Part shown: piece by piece, positions 34,314-40,986 of the stretch
Layout: each line of letters begins with the position of its first letter
Position numbering within the stretch: position 1 is the stretch's first letter
DNA from: Phycisphaeraceae bacterium
GTDB taxonomy: Bacteria > Planctomycetota > Phycisphaerae > Phycisphaerales > Phycisphaeraceae
Length of the DNA: 40,986 nt
Reading direction: 5' to 3'
Assembly (NCBI GenBank): GCA_040222855.1
Contig: JAVKCD010000023.1
Location: forward strand, 1 to 40,986
Translations under genes and position numbers: made by a program
The notes under the pieces: model-generated
What the model saw: the letters and a program-made list of their open reading frames with translations, nothing else
Databases searched by the model: none
What the model was told of the DNA's origin: nothing

Positions 34314-36949
34314 CGCCCATCCCCCTCATGCTCATCCTGCTCCGGTTCCGCCGGCAAAACACCCTGCTCCACCTGACCCAGCCTCGTAGCCATCACGTTA
34401 TGACTCAGGAACTGCCGCGTGATCGAGTCCGACAACGCCGGTAACTGCGCAAAAAGACCCGCCAGCTCGAACGCCAGCGCATCCCGCACATCCTCGTCGT
34501 TGAACCCAGCCAGCCGCCCGGGGTCCGCCAGCTGCAAACCGGTCAGCATCCGCAGCACCAACAACTGATCCTCACCCCGCCGCCCACATACCTGATGCTC
34601 CCTTGGCAGCTGATCCAGATGCTCCGCGATCGCCGCCAACTGGTACGCAGCCGACCGCGGGTTCGTCTCATCCAGCAGCAGCATGTCGATCGTCGGCAGC
34701 GCCGTCGGCACCGCCAGATAACGCTGCCGGTAACTCATCGCGCTCGCCATCACCTCCAGCAGCGCATCAAACACTGGACCCTCATTCTTGTCCGGACTCA
34801 CCGTCAGCAGCCTCAGCAAACCAACCGTACTCATCGTTCGCTCAAGCCGACGACCCATGTCCAGAAAACGCCACCCCTGATTCCGCAGCATCGACTCCGT
34901 ACCCAACCCCGTAAACGCCGCCAGCGTAATCAGCATCCGATTAAGTAACCCCAGCACCTCCGTCAGCCGATCCATCGAAACCACCCCGCCCAGATCGGTC
35001 GGCGACGCCTCCTGATACTCACGCACCAGTTGACTCAGGATCCGCCACGCATCCACCGAAATCCGGTCCCGCGCAATCGCCGCCAGACGACGCACCCGCG
35101 ACAACGCCTCGGGCAATCCAAACGACGCCTCCGCATCAAACAACACCCCCATCACCCGCCTCTCCGGACTCGACGCTAGCTCACCCTCCTCCGGCTCGTA
35201 GTAAGTGACCGAATCCAGAGCCTCCAGCAGCTTCGACAGCTCCGGGCTCTCTCCACTCGCCGTCTCATCCGTCATCCGCGACACGATCGCCCGCAACAAC
35301 CGCACCAACCCCTCGCTCCGCTCCAGATTGCGACCCAGCCAGAACAGGTTGTCCGCGATCCGGCTCGACAGATCAAAACTGTCATTCGCCAGCAGCGTCA
35401 CCCGACCGCTCGCGTCCGCCTGCACCAGACTGAAACTCGACACCGGCCCCTCCGACAACACCCAAGTATCCTTACTCCCGCCACCCTTCTGCATCGAGGT
35501 CACACGAGAATCCGCACCGCTCGACACCCGCGTCAGCCCGCCCGGCATCACGATATACCCCTCATCCGTCGCCGCCACATACGCCCGCACCATCACATGC
35601 CGAGGCACCAGCCTCCCGTCACGCCACGCCGGACCGGTCGAGATGTCCACGCTCTCCTGAGCCACATACGCCTCCGGCCGCTCACGCAGCCGACCAACCA
35701 TCTCCGCACGCTCCGTCTCGCCTAACGCGTCACCAAACACCGCATCAATCGCCAGCCCGCCAAGCCCCGGCGCCGGCGCACCCGGATAAGCCGGCTTGAT
35801 CACCAGCTCATCCAGATGCTCTTCCACATACGCTAGCTCCTTCGGCTGACCACACCACCACGTCGCCACGCTCGGCAGCTTCTGCTCCTCACCCAGAAGC
35901 GACTTGCACAAACCCGCCGTAAACGGCATCAGCCCGGGCGTCTCCAGCACACCCGAACCCAACGCATTCGCGATCGTCACGTGCCCCGCCCATACCGCCT
36001 GCAACAATCCAGGAACACCAATCGCCGAATCACCACGCAACTCCAGCGGATCACAGAAACTGTCATCCAATCGACGCAGAATCACGTCCACACGACGAAG
36101 CCCGCCCAGCGTCTTCAAAAAAACCTTGTCATCACGAACCGTCAGGTCGTCGCCCTGCGCCAGCGTGAACCCCAGGTAACGCGCAAAGTACGCGTGCTCA
36201 AAAAACGTCTCGTTAAACGGCCCCGGCGTCAGCAACACCACCCGAGGGTTCTCACCCGTCCGAGGCGACATCGATCGCAACGAGTCCCGCAGCCGCGAGA
36301 AGAATCGCGCCAGCCGCGTCACCCGACACGCCCGAAACGCCCCCGACATCGTCCGCGACACCACCAGACGATTCTCAATCGCATACCCCGCACCCGAAGG
36401 TGCCTGCGCCCGATCATTGAGCACCCACCACTGACCATCAGGCGACCGCGCCAAATCCGCCGCATACACCGTCACATACTGACCCCTCGGCACCGCCAGC
36501 CCATGACACGGCCGCAGAAAGTTCGGGTGACCTAGAATCAGCTCCGCCGGAATCTTCTTCTCCGTCAGCAACCGCTGCGGGCCATAAAGATCCCCGCACA
36601 CCGCATTGAGCAAACGCGCCCGCTGGATCAACCCCGCCTCGATCCCCGCCCACTCCCCAGCCGACAAGATCATCGGGACCGGATCCAACTCCCACGGCCG
36701 ATCCATCCCCCGTGGATCGTCGTACACGTTGTACGTCACCCCGTTATCAGCCAGCATCCGCTGACCCTGACGCCAACGCCGATCCAACACCTCACCACCC
36801 ATCCCCTCAAGCTGATCCGAAAACCCCCGCCATCCCTCACGCACCACCCCATCCCCATCCTTCATCTCATCAAACACCCCGGCACCGAGCGCACCATAGC
36901 CACCCACCAACGACAACCCAACCTCAGCAGCAGCATCCGACATACTCAT
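34310..36949 (-). CDS. Fused circularly permuted ATP-grasp (type 2) and alpha-E domain protein
   Basis: This 879-residue protein joins two conserved domains that are often separate genes. Residues about 50-500 are a circularly permuted ATP-grasp ligase (formerly DUF404/DUF407), with TYNVYDDPRGMDRPWELD, WVLNDRAQAPSGAGYAIENR, VVLLTPGPFNETFFEH and LDELVIKPAYPGAPA. Residues about 521-860 are the alpha-E helical domain (formerly DUF403), starting SSRIADNLFWLGRNLERSEG, with ESMLRNQGWRFLDMGRRLER later. ATP-grasp enzymes couple ATP to carboxylate-amine ligation, so it probably makes an amide or peptide bond. It sits between the transglutaminase-DUF2126 gene and a second transglutaminase. An ATG at 36943 is also possible. 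Confidence 0.92.
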   Translation of the reverse strand: MSMSDAAAEVGLSLVGGYGALGAGVFDEMKDGDGVVREGWRGFSDQLEGMGGEVLDRRWRQGQRMLADNGVTYNVYDDPRGMDRPWELDPVPMILSAGEWAGIEAGLIQRARLLNAVCGDLYGPQRLLTEKKIPAELILGHPNFLRPCHGLAVPRGQYVTVYAADLARSPDGQWWVLNDRAQAPSGAGYAIENRLVVSRTMSGAFRACRVTRLARFFSRLRDSLRSMSPRTGENPRVVLLTPGPFNETFFEHAYFARYLGFTLAQGDDLTVRDDKVFLKTLGGLRRVDVILRRLDDSFCDPLELRGDSAIGVPGLLQAVWAGHVTIANALGSGVLETPGLMPFTAGLCKSLLGEEQKLPSVATWWCGQPKELAYVEEHLDELVIKPAYPGAPAPGLGGLAIDAVFGDALGETERAEMVGRLRERPEAYVAQESVDISTGPAWRDGRLVPRHVMVRAYVAATDEGYIVMPGGLTRVSSGADSRVTSMQKGGGSKDTWVLSEGPVSSFSLVQADASGRVTLLANDSFDLSSRIADNLFWLGRNLERSEGLVRLLRAIVSRMTDETASGESPELSKLLEALDSVTYYEPEEGELASSPERRVMGVLFDAEASFGLPEALSRVRRLAAIARDRISVDAWRILSQLVREYQEASPTDLGGVVSMDRLTEVLGLLNRMLITLAAFTGLGTESMLRNQGWRFLDMGRRLERTMSTVGLLRLLTVSPDKNEGPVFDALLEVMASAMSYRQRYLAVPTALPTIDMLLLDETNPRSAAYQLAAIAEHLDQLPREHQVCGRRGEDQLLVLRMLTGLQLADPGRLAGFNDEDVRDALAFELAGLFAQLPALSDSITRQFLSHNVMATRLGQVEQGVLPAEPEQDEHEGDGR

Positions 36950-37015
36950 CGGCCCATTCTAGCTCACCAACGATCGGCCACAGACCACCCCCAACCCCAC
37001 CCATCTCAGCTTCGC

Positions 37016-40000
37016 TTATCGGGACCCAGCCGCCCGCCGCAGGTCCAGAGTCACCGGCATCTCCTCGCTCCGCTCCGTCGCCCGCATCGACATCGCCCCA
37101 GGCGTGTGCCCGTGACCAAAAAACCGATTCGCTCGCCTCGCCTCCGCCTCCAAAGCATTCACCGGGAACGTCTCGTAGTTCCGACCCCCCGGATGCGACA
37201 CATGATACGTACACCCGCCGATCGACCGACCCGCCCACGTATCCACCAGATCAAACACCAGCGGCGCATGCACCGGAATCGTCGGATGCAGACAACTCGG
37301 CGGCTGCCACGCCCGATACCGAAGCCCCGCCACAAACTCACCCTGACGACCCGTCGCCGTCAACGGCAGCTCCACCCCGTTCACCGCCACCGCATGACGA
37401 CGACCCGCCGTCGTCCCCACCAACCCCGTCACCTTCACCTGCATCCGCTCCAACGACGAATCCACATAACGCGCCGTCCCCACCGCCGTCGCCTCCTCGC
37501 CCAGCGTCAGCCACGGCTCGATCGCCTGCCGAAGCTCAATCGTCACCCCGTCACATGTATACGTCCCGTGCCGAGGAAAACGAAACTCGAAAAACGCGTC
37601 ATACCAATCCGCCTCGATCCCAAAACCATGCTCCCGCAAATCCTCGAGCACATCCTTGAAATCCTCCTCCACAAAATGCGGCAGCAAAAAACGATCGTGC
37701 AGCATCGTCCCCCAACGAATCAGCCGGTGCTTCCCAGGCGTCTCCCAGAACCGCGCAATCAGTGCCCGCAACAACAACGCCTGCGTCAACCCCATCCGAG
37801 GATGAGGCGGCATCTCAAAACCTCGAAACTCCACCAGCCCCAACCTCCCCGTCGCCGAGTCTGGCGAATACATCTTGTCAATACAAAACTCCGACCGATG
37901 CGTGTTCCCCGTCAGGTCCGCCAGCAGATGCCGAAACACCCGGTCCACCAGCCACGCCGGAACACGCTCCTCATCACGATCAGGAATCTGACCAAACGCA
38001 ATCTCCAACTCATAAGTCGCATCCGCACGACCCTCATCCACCCGCGGGGCCTGACTCGTCGGACCCACAAACATCCCGCTAAACAGATAACTCAGCGAAG
38101 GATGATTGTGCCAGTGACCCAGCAGACTCCGCAGCAGATCAGGCCGCCGCAAGAACGGCGAGTCCAACGGCTTCGCCGCACCCACCACCACATGATTCCC
38201 CCCACCCGTCCCCGTGTGACGACCATCCACCTGGAACTTCTCCGTCCCCAGACGACACGAACGCGCCACCTCATAAAGCGTCGTTGTGATCTCCGACAAC
38301 TCCACCCACGTCGCACTCGGATGAATGTTCACCTCGATCACACCAGGGTCAGGCGTCACCTTGATGTTCAACACCCGCGAGTCCGTAGGCGGGGTATACC
38401 CCTCGATCACCACCGGCGCCTCCAACGCCGCAGCCGTCGCCTCCACCGCCGCCAACAGATCCAGATAATCCTCCAGCCTTCGAGTAGGCGGCATGAACAC
38501 ATACAACCGACCCTCCCTCGGCTCCACGCACATCGCCGCACGAATCACCCACTTCGCCGACTGACCCAAACCTGGAACCGCATCCGCAGGGTTTTCACCA
38601 ATCGCCTCCTGCTCATTCACATCCTGACGCAACCCCTCCGCTTCCTCGTTTCTCGCCGCCCGACGCTGACCCCCATGACGCCAGTCATCCGGCAGCGCAA
38701 CACCCGCCGTCGCCGTCGGGTCCGCCTCCACCACATACGGATAATCCTCATCCTCCACCCACGGCAACGACTCCAACGGCAGCCGCAAACCAATCGGCGA
38801 ATCACCCGGAATCAGCTTCAAACGACCCAGCCGCTTCTTCTCACCCTTCGGCTGAGTCTCCCCTCGACCCGATCCATCTGCCTGCACCATCCACATCCCG
38901 CTCTGCCACGCCGCATCACCCTCCTTTTGCACCCGATACAACGGCAGCACGTAACCCACAGGCGTATTCAACCCCCGCTCAAAAACCTTCCGCAATCGCT
39001 CACGATCCTCAGGATTCTCAAGCTTGTTCTCCTCCGCCGTCACGTTCACCGGCAAACGCTCCCGCGCCCGCTTGTAATGCTCCGCATCCTCATAAACCGC
39101 CCGGATATAACCACCCTCGACCCGCAGCTTCCGCGACAAACGATCCATAAAACGCTTCGCTACGTCATGCCCAAACCCGTAATCCCTCGTCTCATCCGCA
39201 ATCAGATCGTCCCGCTTCCAAACCGCCTTCCCATCACGACGCCAATACATCCCAAACGCCCAACGCGGAAGCGGCTCACCCGGATACCACTTGCCCTGAC
39301 CAATATGCAAAAGACTCCCCGGCGCAAACCGCTCCCGTAGCCGCCTCACCAGCTTCTCCGCATAACCCCGCTTGCCCCCGCCCACCGCCGCCGTGTTCCA
39401 CGTCGCCCCCTCCTGATCATCAATCGACACAAACGTCGGCTCGCCACCCATCGTCAGCCGCACATCCCCCGCCTCCAACCGCCGATCTACCTCACGCCCC
39501 AACCCGTCAATCGCCGACCACTGCACCTCCGTATAAGGCTTGGTCACGCGCGGGTCCTCATGCACCCGCGTCACCTCAATCCCATACTCAAACGTCACCT
39601 CACACTCACCCAGCTTCCCCGTGATCGGCGCCGCACTCCCCGGATCAGGCGAACACGCAAGCGGAATATGCCCCTCACCACACATCATCCCGCTCGTCGC
39701 ATCCAACCCCACCCAACCAGCCCCAGGCAGAAATACCTCCGCCCAAGCATGCAGGTCCGCCACATCCTCACCCACCCCAGCCGCCGCACCCTCCTCAATC
39801 GGCTTCAGGTCCGCCACCAACTGCACCGAATACCCCGACACAAACCGCGCCGCCAACCCGCTCCGCCGCAGCAACTGCACCAGCAGCCACGCATAATCCC
39901 GACACGACCCCACACCCTTCTCCAGCGTCTCCTCAGGCGTCTGAATCCCCGGATCAAACCGCAGCGAATACTTCAACCGACGCTCCACCATCTGGTTCAC

Positions 40001-40462
40001 ATCAACCAGAAAATCCACCGTGTTCCGCTTCGTCCGATCCACCTCCGCCAGCATCCCCTCAAACAGCGCCCCACACCCCACATCCCCCAACGTCTCCAGA
40101 TAAGGCCGAAGCTCCTTTTCCAGCGCCCCGTCATAAACAAACGGAAACTGCTCCGCATAAGGCTCAAGAAAAAAGTCGAACGGATTGATCACCGTCATAT
40201 CCGCAACCAGGTCCACGTCCACACCAAACGCAGTCACCGGCTTCGGAAACACCAGCCGCCCCAGATAGTTGCTCTGCGGGTCCTGCTGCCAGTTGATAAA
40301 TGGCTGCGTCTCACCCTCACCAACACGAACCTTCATCCCATAAGACACCACAGGCGTCCGACAATGAGGCGCCGGCCGCAACCGCACCACCTGCGCCCCC
40401 AACGCCACCGCCCGGTCATACCGATAAGCCGTCCGATGATGCAAACCAACACGTATCGCCAT
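37016..40462 (-). CDS. Transglutaminase N-terminus fused to DUF2126 putative amidoligase
   Basis: This large cytoplasmic protein has 1148 residues. Residues 1-85 are a transglutaminase-like N-terminal domain (IRVGLHHRTAYRYDRAV). The transglutaminase core follows, with Cys near 186 (GVGSCRDYAWLLVQLLR), His near 236 (DLHAWAEVFL) and Asp in GLDATSGM. The remaining 850 residues are DUF2126, classed as a putative amidoligase, with RLTMGGEPTFVSIDDQE (here VRLTMGGEPTFVSID), LHIGQGKWYPGEPLPRW, DGRHTGTGGGNHVVVGA and GGCTYHVSHPGGRNYE. The start is the ATG at 40462; an upstream GTG at 40498 lacks support. It heads the amidoligase cluster, with 66 bp to the next gene. Confidence 0.93.
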   Translation of the reverse strand: MAIRVGLHHRTAYRYDRAVALGAQVVRLRPAPHCRTPVVSYGMKVRVGEGETQPFINWQQDPQSNYLGRLVFPKPVTAFGVDVDLVADMTVINPFDFFLEPYAEQFPFVYDGALEKELRPYLETLGDVGCGALFEGMLAEVDRTKRNTVDFLVDVNQMVERRLKYSLRFDPGIQTPEETLEKGVGSCRDYAWLLVQLLRRSGLAARFVSGYSVQLVADLKPIEEGAAAGVGEDVADLHAWAEVFLPGAGWVGLDATSGMMCGEGHIPLACSPDPGSAAPITGKLGECEVTFEYGIEVTRVHEDPRVTKPYTEVQWSAIDGLGREVDRRLEAGDVRLTMGGEPTFVSIDDQEGATWNTAAVGGGKRGYAEKLVRRLRERFAPGSLLHIGQGKWYPGEPLPRWAFGMYWRRDGKAVWKRDDLIADETRDYGFGHDVAKRFMDRLSRKLRVEGGYIRAVYEDAEHYKRARERLPVNVTAEENKLENPEDRERLRKVFERGLNTPVGYVLPLYRVQKEGDAAWQSGMWMVQADGSGRGETQPKGEKKRLGRLKLIPGDSPIGLRLPLESLPWVEDEDYPYVVEADPTATAGVALPDDWRHGGQRRAARNEEAEGLRQDVNEQEAIGENPADAVPGLGQSAKWVIRAAMCVEPREGRLYVFMPPTRRLEDYLDLLAAVEATAAALEAPVVIEGYTPPTDSRVLNIKVTPDPGVIEVNIHPSATWVELSEITTTLYEVARSCRLGTEKFQVDGRHTGTGGGNHVVVGAAKPLDSPFLRRPDLLRSLLGHWHNHPSLSYLFSGMFVGPTSQAPRVDEGRADATYELEIAFGQIPDRDEERVPAWLVDRVFRHLLADLTGNTHRSEFCIDKMYSPDSATGRLGLVEFRGFEMPPHPRMGLTQALLLRALIARFWETPGKHRLIRWGTMLHDRFLLPHFVEEDFKDVLEDLREHGFGIEADWYDAFFEFRFPRHGTYTCDGVTIELRQAIEPWLTLGEEATAVGTARYVDSSLERMQVKVTGLVGTTAGRRHAVAVNGVELPLTATGRQGEFVAGLRYRAWQPPSCLHPTIPVHAPLVFDLVDTWAGRSIGGCTYHVSHPGGRNYETFPVNALEAEARRANRFFGHGHTPGAMSMRATERSEEMPVTLDLRRAAGSR

Positions 40463-40667
40463 CCAAGCAACCGCCTCACAAAAAAACACACCCCACAACC
40501 ATCACCACACAAACCCCACCCCAACACAAGCCACGCCCATCCTACCCGAACCTAGCCCCACCGAACCCTGCGAAGCCCGCGCAGCGTGCGAAGCAGGGCC
40601 ACAGCCCAATCACCAGCAGATACCTGTTAACCACCCCAAAAACCACCCAAAAGCCATCAACTACGAG

Positions 40668-40690
40668 CCCCATGCGCCACAAGCATGGGG
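40668..40690 (-). other. Hairpin in the DUF2126 leader
   Basis: CCCCATGC and GCATGGGG form a perfect 8-bp stem with a 7-base loop. No T tract follows on either strand, so it is not a standard terminator. It is given the minus strand because it would lie in the leader of the leftward cluster. Confidence 0.45.
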
Positions 40691-40758
40691 TCCGGCACTC
40701 ACCAAACGAGCCAGTAACCCCTCCGCCTCTACTTATGAATGCGCTAGGGATGAGGAGG

Positions 40759-40786
40759 ATTATACACCCCCGGTGGTCATCAATAA
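40759..40786 (-). promoter_or_regulatory. Possible sigma-70-type promoter for the amidoligase cluster
   Basis: On the minus strand TATAAT (40759-40764) is a perfect -10 box, with TTATTG (40781-40786) 16 bp upstream as a moderate -35. It would start transcription about 290 nt before the DUF2126 ATG. The -35 match is weak and the distance is long. Confidence 0.35.
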
Positions 40787-40833
40787 TAAAGGATCCAAGC
40801 CGCCTTCACACACAACGGACGGCCTGCTGACAG

Positions 40834-40986
40834 TCAATCACGTGACCCGTAATGGTCTTCCAGTGCATCAACGAAGCGATCCAAGAGGCTGGCGTAGGTT
40901 TTGGCGTTGTCGGGGTTGGGTTTGAGCGAGGGTCCTGTGGCGATGAAGGGTTCGGCCAGGTTGGTGATGTCGGCGGCGGGGTCGGT
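40834..40986 (-). CDS. C-terminal fragment of a second FGGY-like carbohydrate kinase (5' truncated by window edge)
   Basis: The minus-strand frame is open from the window edge to a TGA at 40834-40836 and gives 50 residues. The first 47 are identical to the fragment at the left end, and the last three are SRD instead of IGKDESR. It has the same FGGY-like tail (SLKPNPDNAKTYASLLDRF). Both kinase fragments point into the window, so the segment between is flanked by inverted copies. The same caution about the family call applies as for the left copy. Confidence 0.45.
   Translation of the reverse strand, partial: TDPAADITNLAEPFIATGPSLKPNPDNAKTYASLLDRFVDALEDHYGSRD
40846..40986. repeat. Right copy of the 141-bp terminal inverted repeat
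   Basis: Exact reverse complement of bases 1-141. See the left copy: identity ends at base 40846 on the inner side, and the true repeat probably continues past the window edge. Confidence 0.97.

Larger units (their letters stand above)
40463..40833. other. Non-coding leader/spacer upstream of the DUF2126 gene
   Basis: These 371 bp hold no gene I can support; open frames across it lack coding character. The minus strand is G-rich near 40463-40560. CCCTGC and GCAGGG arms lie at 40567-40597 around two GCGAAGC copies. A clean hairpin is at 40668-40690, and a possible minus-strand promoter at 40759-40786. If that promoter is real, the DUF2126 mRNA has a structured leader of nearly 300 nt. Confidence 0.5.

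Noticed and set aside
37106-39340. A 744-codon open frame on the plus strand opposite the DUF2126 gene, and similar long frames opposite other genes (for example 2745-3584 and 19780-20706)
   Set aside because: They are rich in Arg, His, Pro and Thr without any domain and lie wholly opposite well-recognised genes; they arise from base skew that removes stop codons.
40499-40833. A tRNA or other structural RNA gene in the right-hand spacer
   Set aside because: Despite a neat hairpin, no cloverleaf, T-loop sequence or CCA-type end could be found.
1-40986. Terminal inverted repeats of a transposon or a linear phage/plasmid
   Set aside because: The repeat is in-frame coding sequence of a kinase-like protein on both sides, with no transposase, integrase or terminal protein in the window, and its length equals an assembler k value.

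Overview
The window looks like a metagenome-type contig from a high-GC planctomycete, most likely class Phycisphaerae. The evidence is three secreted proteins with C-terminal VPEP/IPEP sorting tails, dockerin-like calcium-loop repeats on two of them, a prepilin-type protein with the FTLIELLVVISIIALL signature, a polysaccharide-utilisation region without SusC/SusD, and a circularly permuted ATP-grasp / transglutaminase / DUF2126 cluster. The two window ends are exact inverted copies of 141 bp. Each encodes the C-terminus of what looks like an FGGY-type sugar kinase, so the window appears to be a complete contig that ran into the same repeat at both ends.

Layout. (a) 1-165: kinase C-terminus. 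(b) 197-5953, leftward: a tripartite RND efflux pump (outer-membrane lipoprotein, inner-membrane pump, adaptor lipoprotein), with a K+ channel-like gene just upstream (6035-6736). (c) 6805-10727, leftward: a uronate operon of GH88-type unsaturated uronyl hydrolase, SDR oxidoreductase, KDPG aldolase and KDG kinase. It diverges from an AraC-type regulator (10846-11730), which is followed by a rightward Gfo/Idh oxidoreductase and TIM-barrel isomerase pair (11852-13872). A shared 15-bp motif lies in front of both transcription units, each copy oriented with the unit it precedes. (d) 13880-20862, leftward: alginate-lyase-fold secreted protein, aldo/keto reductase, a second Gfo/Idh plus TIM-barrel pair, a mannonate-dehydratase-like enolase-superfamily enzyme, and an anaerobic sulfatase-maturase-type radical SAM enzyme. 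(e) 21122-29811, rightward: LacI-type regulator, double-dockerin PEP-CTERM protein, prepilin-type protein, a hairpin terminator/attenuator, sodium/solute symporter, SASA-type acetylesterase, and a PL6 alginate/chondroitin lyase with a double-dockerin PEP-CTERM tail. (f) 30000-33413: another PEP-CTERM protein, an unrecognised membrane-anchored protein, a secreted alpha/beta hydrolase and an ExoD-family membrane protein. (g) 33435-40462, leftward: transglutaminase, ATP-grasp/alpha-E fusion, and a transglutaminase-DUF2126 putative amidoligase. (h) 40834-40986: the inverted kinase C-terminus.

How it fits together (inference). Blocks c-f read as an alginate or other uronic-acid polysaccharide utilisation locus. 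Secreted lyases (PL6 and the alginate-lyase-fold protein) and esterases trim the polymer, and the symporter imports products. GH88, SDR and the mannonate-dehydratase-like enzyme lead to 2-keto-3-deoxygluconate, and KDG kinase plus KDPG aldolase finish to pyruvate and glyceraldehyde-3-phosphate. Block g is a separate, widely conserved but functionally uncharacterised predicted peptide-ligation system.

The plus strand is C-rich throughout. Rightward genes use C-ending codons and leftward genes use G/T-ending codons, which suggests a single replichore with no internal skew switch. I saw no tRNA, rRNA, CRISPR array, transposase or integrase.
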